NCBI GenBank assembly: GCA_027625915.1
Contig: JANTQA010000008.1
Coordinates: 9,859,001 to 9,923,000 of the forward strand
Length of the DNA stretch: 64,000 nt
Direction of reading: 5' to 3'
Source of the DNA: Anaeramoeba flamelloides
Lineage: Eukaryota; Metamonada; Anaeramoebidae
Under the pieces are notes generated by a model, which was not told the origin of the DNA, did not search any database, and saw only the letters and a list, made by a program, of their open reading frames with translations. Made by a program: the position numbers and the translations under genes. This document shows, one piece after another, positions 22,114-34,712 of this stretch; the first letter of the stretch is position 1, and the number at the start of each line of letters is the position of its first letter.

Positions 22114-22303
22114 CAGTTTCACTTTTAAGGCCCAAACTATTAACGAAATTTAAGACACAAAAAAAATCTCAAATTAAAGCAAAAAATTCAAATTCTAGTA
22201 AAAATAAATTGTATAAAAATAAATTCGAAATTTTGTACCTTAATTTGAGATTTTTTTTGTGCCTTAAATTTAGTTGAAAGTTTGTGCCTTAAAAATGAAA
22301 CTG
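22114..22303. repeat. Palindromic MITE, G family, copy 1
   Basis: Begins CAGTTTCACTTTTAAGG and ends CCTTAAAAATGAAACTG; inner arms AATTTAAGACAC...ATCTCAAATTAAAGC and CTTAATTTGAGAT...GTGCCTTAAATTT. Almost the whole 190 bp folds on itself. Related to 23287-23534 and 57964-58149. Confidence 0.85.
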
Positions 22304-23286
22304 ACTATAATTTCAAAAAAAAATTATTTAATCTTTTGATTTCATTAAAAATTAGCAAATTAATCAAAATAAGGTAAATTATCATTTTTTTTTCGGATCT
22401 TTTATTTCTTCAATATTGGATTTGAATAAATTATATATTTAAAAAAACGATTAAATTTCTAAATATGTATGTTAATACAAACCATAAGATATAACTAAAA
22501 ATGGAATTTTTCCGAAAAATAAAAAATAATTTAAAAATTTTTCTTTGTTATTTTATGATTGAAAAAATCATCAAACGGTATAAAGATCTTTTTATGGAAA
22601 ATTAATTGTAAAATATGAAATTCTTATAAAAATGAGAGCGTATTATTCCAAAACTTGTAAAATATTTTATTAATCAAGTTTAATTGATCATTTGTGAAAA
22701 AAATTTCAAGTTCTCTCAAAGAGAAAAATAATAAATATGATTAGTAGTAATTAGGGGATATATTTATATGTAAAAGTGGGGTAAATTCATATCGATGGGT
22801 GACGCAAGGGGTTATAGAATAAAATTTAAATCTACACAAAGTTATTTTCTTTAAAAAAAATATTAAATTTTGCTAATTTCCAACAATTTTCAGAATTTCG
22901 AGATTTTTAATAATGAGAAAAGAATTGTTTTTATTATTTGATAATTTCCCTTTTAAATCCAAAAACACAAACTAATTCCTATGAAATACCTATATTATTT
23001 AATAGTTGCTTTTATGTATTCAAAATGTTTTTAAATTGGATTTTTCACTTTGTATACCTGAAAAAAAACTCATTACTAAAATAAATATTTCAAAGAAATG
23101 TTTCATATTTATAATTATATATTGTATTTTTCTAAATTTCAGTTTCGTTTTTTTTTGTCGAATTTCAATAGTAAAAAAAATCTTTTTGAGTGGTGAAAGT
23201 AAAATAATGTATTAATTTAACATCACTTGTGTGGAGAGGATCCCCTATATGAAATAAATTTTTTGTTAAATTTAAAATTATACAAC

Positions 23287-23534
23287 CAGTTTCACTTTTA
23301 AGACAGAAACTTTCAACATAATTTAAGTCACAAAAAAATCTCAAATTAAAACATATTTTTTTGAATTTTTTTAAACGAAATTTAAGGCACAAAAAAAAGC
23401 CCAGATTAAAGCACAAAATTTGAATTCCCGTAAAATAATTTGGGTAAAGTTTGTTTCTTAAAAGTGGAATATACTTTCGAGATTTTTTGTGAATTAAATT
23501 TAGTTAAAAAGTTTGTACCTTAATAGTGGAACTG
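23287..23534. repeat. Palindromic MITE, G family, copy 2
   Basis: Begins CAGTTTCACTTTTAAGAC and ends GTACCTTAATAGTGGAACTG. The centre has an extra copy of the CACAAAAAAAAGCCCAGATT arm, so it looks partly duplicated or rearranged relative to copy 1. Confidence 0.8.
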
Positions 23535-25399
23535 AATGTATTATCTTATTTTTTTTTTTTTTTTTTTCTATTAAATTTATACATCTATTAAGACTACAAG
23601 TGTCAAATTTTATATTTTGTGAAAATAAAATTGATTCGATTAATATTTAATTATTTTTCTATTGATATGTAAGACCTAATGATTAATTGAGAATATATAT
23701 TTTTATTATTGTTTTTTTCTTATTTTTTTTTATATATAATCTGAGGCGAAAATTGGAATCATTTAGAACAGTAAAATGAACGTGAAATGAAATATATTTT
23801 AAAACAAAGTTAATCATGTTATTTGTATTTTTTTTTTTTTTTGAATTATTATTGAAAGGTTTTTTTCAGAAATAAGATATTTTTCTAATGCAAATAGCAG
23901 TACAATTTAGATATTTTTACAAACTATCAAAAAATTTGCGAGAATTATTATTTTCTCTTAAATCGTCAGGAATTTGTTTATGGGACTAGTCTCTATTAAT
24001 TTTTTTTACCTAAATTTAATAGAGATTGTAAAAAAAATTTTGCCAATTACATAGATTTGAAAGTCCCTGTTAATTTTTGTATTAAACTTATTTCTTGATA
24101 AGAAATCCTTATTTAGAAATTGGTCAAAAAAAAAAATAATAATAATAGAGATTAATCCATTAAAATCATTGGGAAATCGATAACATACTCTTTTGGGAAA
24201 GAATATTCAATAATAATTCGTATTATTGTTAGTTGTTTAGAAATAATAAACGGTGGTATTTACTATGAAATAAGAAATAATAAACAATATATTTTTGTTA
24301 TGTGTTTATTCATAAATAAATGAATATGAAAATTGAATAAAAAGAATCTTTTTATGTCATAAATTTATTTTTTTTAGCAATCAAGTTTCATATTTTATTT
24401 CATTTTATTGCAATTGAAATAAAAAATCTGAATATGAAACTTATTTGATTAATAATTTTCACTGTGGTCTTGAAAAGTATGGAATATATATACTATAGAA
24501 GAAATATATTTTAATAAATTAGTGGTATAATATGATTAATGGTCATTTAAAATTGTACCCAAAAAATATATTATATTGTTCTCAAACTCTTGGTGTTTTT
24601 TCTTTCATGTGTAAGTTGTATTTTGCTGATGAATTAAAGAAACAAATACACGATTTGTTTAGTTATCTCTATATTCCGATTTCTTAAATAAAATAAAGAA
24701 AGCCTCTCAACTCAAATAACAATCCCAATTTTTTTTTTTTTGGGTTTTTTCACGTCAGTAAATATTTAAAGTATCGAATAAAATATTTGAAATGAAAATA
24801 ATCCTAAATAGAATTTTTAATTGTTAAAATTAGGATAAGTATTTTTAATTTCTTTTTTTTAAAATCAAATCATTTTTTACTAACTAACATAATTTTTTAT
24901 GGAATCAGTAATAAAATTCATAAATATTGATTAAAGTTGATAATCTAAAGAATATTTATTTAATTGATTGATACTGTAAGTAAACTAAAATTCTAAATTT
25001 TCCACACTGTAAGTACAGTTGCAGTCTTTCCAAACTACCATAAAAACGTTTCAATATCAATTTTTGATATTGAAATGGATTTTTGAAAAATTGAATATGA
25101 GAATAAATCAAGCTCATATCGAAAAAAAAAAATCTTATATGAATCCATATTCAAGAATTTTTACTGGTGTTCATAAAATAAGCTTTTAGAACTGATAATT
25201 ACACTAAACCTGGAAAATCTGTTGAGATGCCGATAAAATTTTCTAAAAAAAAAATGAATTTTTTTTTGAGAATATCAGAAGATTATTTTTTATATGAACT
25301 CTTTTATAAAAAAAAAAAAAATCAAAATGTACTTTCTTATTCTCATTTTGAACCTTTTAAAAATCTATACCAAGATTAAATAATAAAATCGAAAAATTG

Positions 25400-25940
25400 T
25401 CAGGGTGGACTTGGAACAGCGGTAAAAGAATAAAATAATGTAATTTCATTCAAATTGGAAATAAATTTGATTTTTGTAAAATATGAAAATCATTTTAACA
25501 TCTTTTAAGTTTTTTGATTTCCTTTCATTTTTTGAATTTCATAACTGTTTCGTTCAATCAATAATTTTCTCAAACGGTTGATATTAGGTTACAGTTGAGT
25601 TCTTCAGAATAGTCAAACCCAAATAAAATTGATTGGAGCTATCTAAACATTTGATCGATCAATAATTGTTAATAGAATTTTTACAAATTTATTAATATAT
25701 TTTTTTTGGTATGCTCTCTCAAAAATTTTCAACACAGACTCTTGGTATATTTGTATTGATAATTATTTATTTTTTGTTTTGTGAGTCTTGTAATTGATCA
25801 ATAAATTTTAACATTCCAATTATTGAATGATTATGATCCATTATTTCTTCTTGAATTGATTAAATAAATTTTTTTCTAAAATAATTGAATTTTAGTTTGA
25901 TTAAAAATTTTTAATTGGAGTTTAGATCTTCTTATTTTGA
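25400..25940. repeat. C-family repeat, copy 2
   Basis: Carries TAATTTCATTCAAATTGGAA, GTTGATATTAGGTTACAGTT, TTTGATCGATCAATAATTGT and CTCAAAAATTTTCAACACAG, in the same order as the copies at 16290 and 59840. About 0.5 kb, no clear terminal repeats, no protein-like frame. Confidence 0.7.
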
Positions 25941-26384
25941 ATAAAAAATAATGTTTTAGAGAGTTTTGATGTGAATTCGGAAAATAATATTTTTTATTTT
26001 TGTTTTTTCATTAATTAAATTGTTTTGAAGGGCTGTTATCTAATTAATCATCATTCCAATAAGTGGATAGTTATAATTTTAAAAGTTTGATTCGAAATAA
26101 AAGAAAGTGATTTTAAAAATATTCAGCAATTATAAAGTAATTTTCCTAATATTCACAATTAAAAATCATGTAAAGAGTTATTTACATATAAAGTATTTTT
26201 TTCAATATTGTAATTTTAAAAAACTAAAATTCAAGATCTTAAACCAGCATCAGCTTACTTGTTAAACCTGTATTTCAATTTAAAAGTTCTATTTCTTATT
26301 TCTAAAAGATTTAAAGATTATATTATCTATTAAACTGTCAATACTCTGAACTTAAATATTAAATGTTATTTCTAAAAGTTCTAC

Positions 26385-26783
26385 TACACATGTGTAAAAA
26401 GTGATATCTTAATATTTTAAGTTTTTTTACTAAATGTGTTATTTTTCAAAAAACTATAAAACTTTATAGGTCTAGGTTACTTTCAAAAAACGCCAAGGTA
26501 TTTAATACTAAAAAAATTCTTTTTAATAAAAGAATAAAAATGTTTGGGGTTGTTTTTGTTATTTCATTTCGGAAAGTTATTTTCGTTTTTGGAATTTCTG
26601 TTTTTTCCCCAAACATTTTTATTCGATTATTAAATCGAATTTTTTGCGATTAGAAACCTCAGTGTAATTGACGTGTGACCTCCCCCATCGGGACACACCT
26701 AGGAAAAGTTTTTTATTTTTTGAGAAAATGACAAATTTAATAAAAAAACTTAAAATATTAAGACATCACTTTTAAGCAATATG
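26385..26783. repeat. Foldback element (~400 bp) with ~100-bp arms and a GC-richer loop edge
   Basis: Left arm (about 26395-26495) reads AAAGTGATATCTTAATATTT and continues TTAAGTTTTTTTACTAAATG. The right arm (about 26690-26777) holds the reverse complement (CATTTAATAAAAAAACTTAA-type, then AATATTAAGACATCACTTT). A second inverted pair lies inside: AATAAAAATGTTTGGGG (about 26530) with CCCCAAACATTTTTATT (about 26607). Confidence 0.75.
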
Positions 26784-27351
26784 TTTAAAATGAAAATTCT
26801 ACAAATGCAGGATCAAATTGTTAATGATTCAGATTTTCAAAAACCTGACCTCTCAAGAACTTTTGTCTCTTTCTTGAAATTTGTAAAAAAAAGTAAAATC
26901 TTTCGATATTTTTTTCCTTTTGATACATCTAAAGCCTGTTAAAAAAATTTTTCAAATTCTGATCTTCAATCAATAGTTACTCCACAAAGAGTTAAAAGGT
27001 GTTGTAATTTTAAAGAGAAAAACAAATTTAAAGTAAATTCCATTTGTTAGTTAGAAAATTCAAAAAAAAAAGTTAAATAACTAAATATTACCAAAATTTG
27101 TCCCAAAAAAGTAAATGAAACAATGTAAATAATACTGAAATAGTAAGATCCAGAAAAAAAGGGTGTTTCATAAAATTCAAGAACTAATGAAAATCTGGAT
27201 AAGAAGATAAAAAAAGGCATTTTTATTTGAAAACACAAAAATATAACAATTACTCATGTAAAATCAAAAACAAAAATCAAATTTTTCAGTATTCTTATCA
27301 TAATTTTGATTGTATTTGGTACAATTGCTCAATGAGGATTCTTGGAAAGGG

Positions 27352-27835
27352 TACAGTGGTGGAAATAACCCGTTCAGACAACCTTTAACCCATTACTAAA
27401 ATTTAACTCATGTTTTTTTTTTCAGACTTGGGTATTGGAAGACCAGAAATCACTTATAGATTCTTGGTTCAGATTCAAATTGACTTTATAGGTTAGATCT
27501 TTGATTAATCGAAAAGGCTCAATTATATTAAATGCTTTTGTTTCAAAAATTTCATCATATTTGCAAAATTTCTGAGATTAAATGATTTTTTTATCAAAAT
27601 TCAAAAAATGAAATTTTGCTCATTTTTTTGTTATCAAAAAATTACATTTTAATCTCACCAGTATCTTCATAATTCTTTTTTAAAATTTATTTAAAGAACA
27701 CTATTTCTTGTTTATATACTGTTTCCATCCCATTGATTTGTTTCTTTTATTTCTAGAGTCAGCCAATATTTTTTGTATGAGTTAAATTTTAGTAATGGGT
27801 TAAAATTAAAAACACGGGTTAGTTACACCACTGTA
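27352..27835. mobile_element. TIR MITE, family B (484 bp, CAGTGGTG ends)
   Basis: Ends TACAGTGGTGGAAATAACCCG and the inverted CGGGTTAGTTACACCACTGTA. Inverted homology extends about 60 bp inward (TTAACCCATTACTAAAATTT on the left, its complement on the right). Flanking TA at each end fits Tc1/mariner-type target duplication. The interior has no transposase frame. It lies about 460 bp upstream of the GPAT start. Confidence 0.85.
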
Positions 27836-28293
27836 GTATAAAAAAACATATGGAAAATGGGAAATTTGAAGAATAAGATCCCAAACCGAGTAAAAAGGAA
27901 AGTCCGGTATCAGTGAACTCAATCTGGGCAGATATAAAGGTGGATTTCAGTTATTACAAAATTAAAATTTACCAACTTGTTTACGACAAAACCCGACAAA
28001 CAAGAATGTATTTGAAATTCTATAGTCCTTTTTTCCAAAATCAATAAACATAAAATTGACAATTTTTTGCAAGTCAAGGAAAAAATTCACCAAAAATGAT
28101 AAAAAATAAAACTTTTTTTTAAAAAAAACTAAATACTTTTGCCATTTTCTTGCAAGACACTTTTTTTTTAGTTTCTTTATATTTATATAAAAAACTAAAA
28201 ATTGAAAAAGATTATCTTCTTTCTCTCTCTTCTTCTTCCCATTTAAGGATACAATTCCAAAATCATTAATTATCTAAATAAAGACTGATATTT

Positions 28294-28913
28294 ATGAATA
28301 ATTCCACCCAAGACATTAGTTCTGACCAATCGTACTCGAAATACTCTGGAGAATCCAACTTTTCCTCTGGTGAGACCTCTGAAAGCACAGATTACTCGAT
28401 AAAGAGAAGTAGTTCTTTTTCTCTTGAGTCGATGTTCCCAATGCACCGAGACGTAAAATTTGGGACAACTTTTGAGGATCCAAATGAGTCTGACATCCAA
28501 AGGCTACAAAAAAGATTTGAAAACAAAGCATCATCTCACATTGTCAGAAAATTACGAAACCTAGACCCTGACGATGGCATTGAAGGCGACTTACTTGAAG
28601 CAACAGCGCTATTGAAACAAGGGATGCAAAGTGTTGTTTCGGATAACTTTATGGAAATCATGCGGGAGAAGGAAACAGATCATTGGAATTATGTTTGGTA
28701 TTTGTTTATTTTTTGGCTGATTGGCGTTGTCTTCAGATATTTGGTGCTCTTCCCAATAAGATTTATAATTTTTGTTTTTTGTATGTTAAGTTCTGCTATG
28801 TTTGCTTTCATTTCATTATTAATTACGAACAAGAAGTGGAAAAATAAATTACTAAGGTTCACAGTTAGATACTATTCGCATTTAATGATTCTTTCTTGGT
28901 TTGGTGTGATAAA
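28294..28913 (+). CDS. Glycerol-3-phosphate acyltransferase (GPAT3/4-type), exon 1
   Basis: First exon (206 codons plus two bases) of a 481-residue acyltransferase. Residues 1-45 are Ser/Thr-rich and probably cytosolic. Residues about 130-175 form long hydrophobic segments (YVWYLFIFWLIGVVFRYLVL, then FIIFVFCMLSSAMFAFISLL) that anchor the enzyme in the ER membrane, as in mammalian GPAT3/GPAT4. The tail (LLRFTVRYYSHLMILSWFGV) leads into the catalytic domain encoded by exon 2. The exon ends in AA before GTAAGT; joined to A-TAT at 31665 it reads VIKYHGNIP, so frame and homology continue. The ATG is the first in frame and is preceded by a CT-rich tract (TTTCTCTCTCTTCTTCTTCC). Confidence 0.88.
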
Positions 28914-31664
28914 GTAAGTCTTTAATTTTATTTTAATAGGCTTTTTTAATCTTTTTGTGTTTTATTTGCTTTTATTTTTTTTTATTTCTCCATGAAATTC
29001 TGAAATATATTTTCCTAATGTGTGAACATGTCTTTTTTTAATTTTGGGGTTCTAAAGTGAAGAGTCATTCTCTTCCTAAAGGATTAATTGTGAAATATTT
29101 TTTCATCCATTTTTTTTTTTTTTCAATTTACCTTTTCAAAAACAAAGTGTCTCAAACATTTCTTGAAATAATAATAAACTGCTAGTATGATCGTTCAACT
29201 TAATCCTAAATTCGAAATAATTTTGTTCGGATCATTCAAAAAGGAACTTTGTGAAAAAATCCTAAAAATAAAAGATGAGTTAATTTTTTGTTTGTTATGT
29301 TATCAGCTGTTTTAAAAAGAGAAAACGAACATTTTTAAGGGTTTAGTCTCTACCATGAATTTAAATCATGTCCAACGGATGGTTTGCTAACTTAAAATGA
29401 ATTGGAAAATTACACTTCATTTGATAGATAATAATATAAATAAATTATACAAAAAAAATTCAACCAATTTCAAAGACAATCAATGTAACGAACAAAAAAA
29501 AAATACAAAGTACTATTTGTTGTAAAATAAAAAGATTACAATTTTTTCATTCAACTTTTATAATTTTTGTTTGGGAGATCAAAGGAAAAATTCAGATCTT
29601 TAATTCTCAAAATCAGTTTGGTAATTATTAATTTCCCTTTTAGAATTTGAGAACCTTAAGGACTATTCGAATTTTATGCTCTACGCGGGTTGGAATACCA
29701 TACAATAGATGACAAAATTCAAATAGTCCTTAATGGTTTATTGTATTCTTGGGAAACGATTTTTTTAGAAAAACCTAATAAAAATTTTGTTTCTTTTATT
29801 TTGCAATAAAAAGTATCCCAACAAGAAACAATATTCAAAAAAAATATTTCAAAGTATACTTGAAAAATAAATTTCAAATTTCGAAAAAAAACAATTATTC
29901 ACAGGATCTCAATTTAAAAATCCAAATAACAAACAAAAAGTTTCAAGAATCACAATGTGAAAAATCTATAAAAAAAAAAAAAAAAAGTTTGAAGGATCTA
30001 ATTATAAAAATTCAAATTTAATGGGATTATTGTAACACTAGATTCTCCTTTCATAAAAGTAGGCCGAAATTGTATGAAAATCATTTTAGTGCTCTATAGA
30101 ACAAATAACCTCTAAAAAATTTATCATAAATATTCTATAAACAAATAAATTATATCTTTTTTTCCTAATGATTACTATTAAAAATTTCAATTTTTGGAAA
30201 TTTTTATTTTAAATTACTTTTTCAAACCTAAAAATAGTTACTCAAAATAATTAAATTCCACAATTTAAAAACCCAATAAATCGAACCCCCAAAAGTAACT
30301 ATTTTATTAAAATTTTCAATTTCAAGATTTATTCAATAATTATTAACCTAAAAACCTAAAGATTGATTATTTGAGTTTCCCGTTTATTTATAAAGCTAGT
30401 TGTATTTTTCAATAAATTTCGAATAGGTCTAAAATAATTAGTAAAAATAATGACCTAGTTAATTATTTAATTCTTTATCAGCTAATCTCAAATTTTCAAA
30501 AAACTAATCTAAATTTCGAAACAAATTAAAGAAAGATATATTTTTTTACTCTAAAATCTTATTATTAATGATTCAACCTGTAAATTTGTCTGCGGAATAC
30601 AGATTTTTTTCAAAAATTTTTGGTTTGTGACTAGTATAAGGATCATTTGGAATTAATAGGATCAACTAATAGTTGCTCTTTTACCAATTAAGATTTTTAG
30701 ATACATTTGAACCCCGGTGAACAAATATGATTTATCTTCAATAAGAAAAAACTTTTATTTTAAATTTTTATTTGGCAGAACCCAATTCCTTAAGTTCTAT
30801 ATAATTGCCATAAAAAATTATTCAATTTTTTAAAAAAAAAAATTATTATAATTACTCTACGCTTAAAACTCTTAATATTTAGAATTACCACTGCCCCAAA
30901 AAGAAATAGAAATTTTTTTAATTGGAAACGTTATTATAATTCCTGAAAGAGTGGAATTTGTCCACTGCCAATACAAATAAAAAAATCCGTTATTCAACAA
31001 TCCATAACCTCAAAAGAAAAAAAAAAAAAAATTAAAACTTTCATAAACAGTCATTTATATTCCATCCCAATTGTTATTGAAGAAAGACCTTTTCTTAATT
31101 CTTGCTCTTGTTTGTACAAAATCAATTTCAAAAATGAAATAATTTAGAATTTTCAAAAAGTTAAATGCAAATTTCTTTGAAAATATCGATTATTTTAAAA
31201 AACAATATTTAAATATCAATAAGCATTATTGAAACCACGTGTAATATGAATACATTTGATATTATTAACCCATTGGATACTTGTCTTAGAAAGAATAGCT
31301 AAAATGAGAAATATATAGAAAGTGAAAATCATTCATTTTTTAAGTTAACATTATTTCTATGATTTTCTTATTATTCCCAATTACAAAGACCTCAGATGTT
31401 TTCTTGTTTCACATTTTTTCCACAGCAGTTATTTCGAAAAAGTCTTGATTAATAAATAACATGACTAGTGCAAATGATATTAAAAAAAATAAAAAAATAA
31501 AAATTTCATAAACAAAATTTTCTTTGTCATCTCTATCTATAATTAAAGATCTTTTTTCTTGAATTAAAGTTAACATATATTTATTAAATTTCTTTATTCT
31601 TTCATATTTACATTCTTAATGCCACTATTTCTAACCTAAAAACAATTACACTCTAATTTTTTAG
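28914..31664 (+). other. GPAT intron (2.75 kb)
   Basis: GTAAGT donor and TTAG acceptor, with a TCTAAC branch-point-like sequence about 33 nt upstream of the acceptor. Contains a short inverted repeat at about 29655-29738 (AAGGACTATTCGAATTTTAT paired with AAAATTCAAATAGTCCTT) and otherwise A/T-rich sequence. No protein-like frame is seen. Confidence 0.8.
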
Positions 31665-32490
31665 ATATCATGGAAACATTCCCAAAGATTTAACAAATTC
31701 CATTATTGTTTCAAACCACACATCCCCAATTGATGCACTGTTAATCTTTAATAAACAATTGTGCTCTGTAGTTGGACAAAACCATGCTGGTGTATTTGGG
31801 TTTATTCAACACAGGATCTTACATGTACTCGAGCCCATTTGGTTCGAAAGAAGAGCCAAAAAGAATCAAGACAGCGTTGTAGATAGGATTAAAAAGCATC
31901 TGAAGACATCCACTTTACCAATGCTAATTTTCCCCGAAGGCACATGCATAAATAACGAATACTGTGTAATGTTCAAAAAGGGCGCCTTTGAAACTGGCGC
32001 CAAGATCATCCCCGTGGCAATCAAATATAACAAGATCTTTGTTGATGGCTTTTGGAATTCAAAAAAAGACTTGTTTGTGGTTTATTTAATAAAATTAATG
32101 TGCTGCTGGGCGTTAGTAGTGGATATTTATTTTTTGGATCCAATTACAATCAGAGAAAATGAAACGCCAATCCAATTTGCTAACAGAACTAAAAAAAAAA
32201 TTGCCAAAAAAGCAAAATTAAAAAATGTTAATTGGGACGGGTATTTAAAGCACGTTCATCTTTCAAGTAGGTTCATTGACAAAACAAGAAAATTTATGGC
32301 AGAATATATCAAAGAAAAGTTCCAATTAGATAACACAAAAATACCAAAAAAAGATATTGTCGAAATACAAGATAGCGAAGATGCTGGTGACGGAAAAAAG
32401 AAAAGAAAAAAAACTTTTAGTCAGCAAATTGAAATTTTAAAGAATACTCATAGCAGGAAATTAAAAGAAGATCCAAAAAAAGAAAAATAA
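31665..32490 (+). CDS. Glycerol-3-phosphate acyltransferase (GPAT3/4-type), exon 2 (catalytic)
   Basis: Catalyses sn-1 acylation of glycerol-3-phosphate to lysophosphatidic acid, the entry step to phospholipids and triacylglycerol. All PlsC-superfamily motifs are present: NHTSPID with the catalytic His225/Asp230 pair, FER at 267-269, FPEGTC at 296-301, and IIPVAIKY at 321-328. GQNHAGVFGFIQ, MFKKGAFE, DGFWNSKKDL and WALVVDIYFLDPIT match the GPAT3/4 branch rather than mitochondrial GPAT or LPAAT. The C-terminal tail (about 70 residues) is Lys-rich and ends KKEK, a canonical KKXX ER-retrieval signal. The frame opens at the TTAG acceptor at 31664, well before the first TTG/ATG. Stop TAA. Length 481 aa is typical. 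Confidence 0.95.
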
Positions 32491-34712
32491 AATCCATTGA
32501 ATTTTTTTTTTTTTCATATTAAGGTTTAACAATTGAAAAATTAATTCAATTGAATAGCAAAAAATAATTTTATAATATTAAAAATGAGTTTAATTTTTTT
32601 TATTTTTATTTTTTTAAGAGTTGTATACTTTTATAAAATTTTTCTTCGTTTTTTTTTAATGTTTATAAGCAATTGAGGGAAATAAACCCCATTTCAACCA
32701 AAGGGGCCCAGACAAAAATGAAAAAGTCACTTTATTTTTAGGAATCAACCAAACTAAGATTGTTTAGAAATACGAGAAATAATAAACTTCATATTAGAGT
32801 CGATAATCATAAAAGAAAAGCCTGTAAAAACCTTGAATTTTAAAAAAAATATATATATTAAAAAATTTTTTCCCTTTTCATTGGAATGTCTTGTGCAAAA
32901 TTCTCAATTTCTTTAGGTAATTAAAATTGTTGACAATAAGATTTTTTATTTGTAAATGTATGAATTTTAAACGAACTTAGGAATCCTCACTTTTCTTAAA
33001 GTTAATTTGGAGTTTCAAAATTTTTTTTTTTCAAATTTAATATTTGAAATTTAGAATAAAAAACAAAGAAGAAAAAAAAAAAGTATAAAGTAAAATTTAA
33101 AAAAAAAAAATTTTACAAAAAGAGAAAAAATGATTTTGATCTAAAAATTGAAATTTTAGTTTGCAAGAATAATGAATTAAACTCATAGAATGTGTTCTAT
33201 TTCTTCAATAAAACTGGGCCCCTTTGACTGAAAAATTGTTTATAATAGTGATAGAAATAAGAATATAATATATATATATATATAAACTATTCTTTGCCTT
33301 TGTAAAAATAACATATTTTTATTAGTTTTTTTCCATTCAAGAAAAAATAACTATATATAGATACTTGATTTTTTTTATCTGAAAAGACTTATCTAGTAAA
33401 TTTCTTTAATATTATGTCAAAATTAAATATTTTTTCCAAAATAAATCTCATGGGAATTTAGTAATTTATTATTTCAGTCTAAAAATAATATCATCGATGT
33501 TTCAGTCAAATAACACTACTTCATACGATTCAAATTAATTTGAAGAGTTATAAAACACATAGCAATTATTTTAGTAAACAATCTATAACCAACTCAAGAA
33601 AATGAGAATTAAATATCATTTTATTAAAAAATAGAAATTATAAAACACCAAAGAGAACATTATTATTATCTATTTTTTAATTTGGCAATATCTTTAGTGG
33701 GACAACTTTTATTTTATTTTTAAATTGAAAAATATGATTCCTTTTAGACTAATAAAAAAAAAAAATAGATCCAAATGATCTCTCAACTAAGTCAAATCAA
33801 AATTTCAAAAATGTTACAATTAAAAATAAAAAAATATTACTAAAAATTTTCATTTTTTTACATTCCCATTATTATCTAAAAAAGTTGTAAACACTTTTCA
33901 AAATTGTTATGTTTAATAATGTTTATTATATGAATGTGTTTCAAAAATACAAAATTTCATGAATTTTTTTCCGTAAAAAGTTTTCCAAGTTAGATACTAA
34001 AAAAAAAAAAAAGTGATTATTTTTTTTTATCATAAGAATTGTTTTGGATAATATTATGTATATATTCATAATAAAATCATTACCACATTTGGTAAATGAA
34101 CTATCAGTTTGTCCAAAAACTTTATAAATACCTATCACAAAAATTCCTATTTTTAATTGTGAACATTAATATCAAAGGTAAATCAATTACAAAAAGTAAC
34201 AAATTGACTTCAAACAATAACACCCTATATTATTTTTTATCAAACCAACAAAAACAATTTAAATCCACTTTCATCATCAACATCAGATCAAGTGGTTTTG
34301 GATACCTGAAAAATATTCAAATTTTCAAGAAATTTTTAATGATATATTTTTTCTTTTATTTCTAGATCTTTCTTTGGATTTTCTAGTTAGGTTTCCAAAT
34401 TCAAATCCTTATTTAACCTTTTTTCCTGTTTTACTTTTTATACAAAATGACAAAAAGGGATTTCAAAAAGAGACCCAATTTTAAATATATTTCTCAGAAA
34501 CTAAACAATTGATAAAAAAATGGAAAGTGTGCTTTTTTCCCATGAACATTTTCTTGATTGGTACACCATTAATAATTTGTAATTAACTCTACACACATCC
34601 CACTAACCACAGATTATGTTCAATTTAAATTTAAAATCTTTAAAATATGATGAAGGCTCAATGAAATCTTTTTTCAAATCATTTTTTTTCAAAATATTTT
34701 CTTCTTTTTAAG
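32491..34712. other. Intergenic region with one MITE
   Basis: 2.2 kb between two co-oriented genes. Apart from MITE A2 (32683-33242) and a (TA)n tract at about 33269-33285, I see only A/T-rich sequence; short frames at 33941-34365 are Ile/Phe/Lys noise. Confidence 0.6.
32683..33242 (+). mobile_element. A-family TIR MITE, copy A2 (560 bp)
   Basis: Ends TAAACCCCATTTCAACCAAA / TTTGACTGAAAAATTGTTTA with the GGGGCCCAG / CTGGGCCCC core. Internal landmarks shared with A1, A3 and A4: AATCAACCAAACTAAGATTG, CATTGGAATGTCTTGTGC, AAAATTGTTGACAATAAG. It lies about 190 bp after the GPAT stop, so it may sit in that transcript's 3' flank. Confidence 0.88.

Larger units (their letters stand above)
20673..28293. 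other. 7.6-kb gene-poor region rich in repeats
   Basis: Between the divergent RalGAP and GPAT genes. It contains two palindromic G-family elements (22114-22303, 23287-23534), a C-family repeat (25400-25940), a large foldback (26385-26783) and a CAGTGGTG TIR element (27352-27835). A short GC-richer patch (GACCTCCCCCATCGGGACAC, about 26682-26701) sits in the foldback. The only frame with protein-like composition is 21241-21549. Confidence 0.6.

Noticed and set aside
34096-34365. 89-aa plus-strand frame just upstream of the PH-RhoGAP-SH3 gene
   Set aside because: Considered as an upstream exon; composition is Asn/Ile/Phe noise and no donor gives a phase-compatible join with PH-domain sequence.
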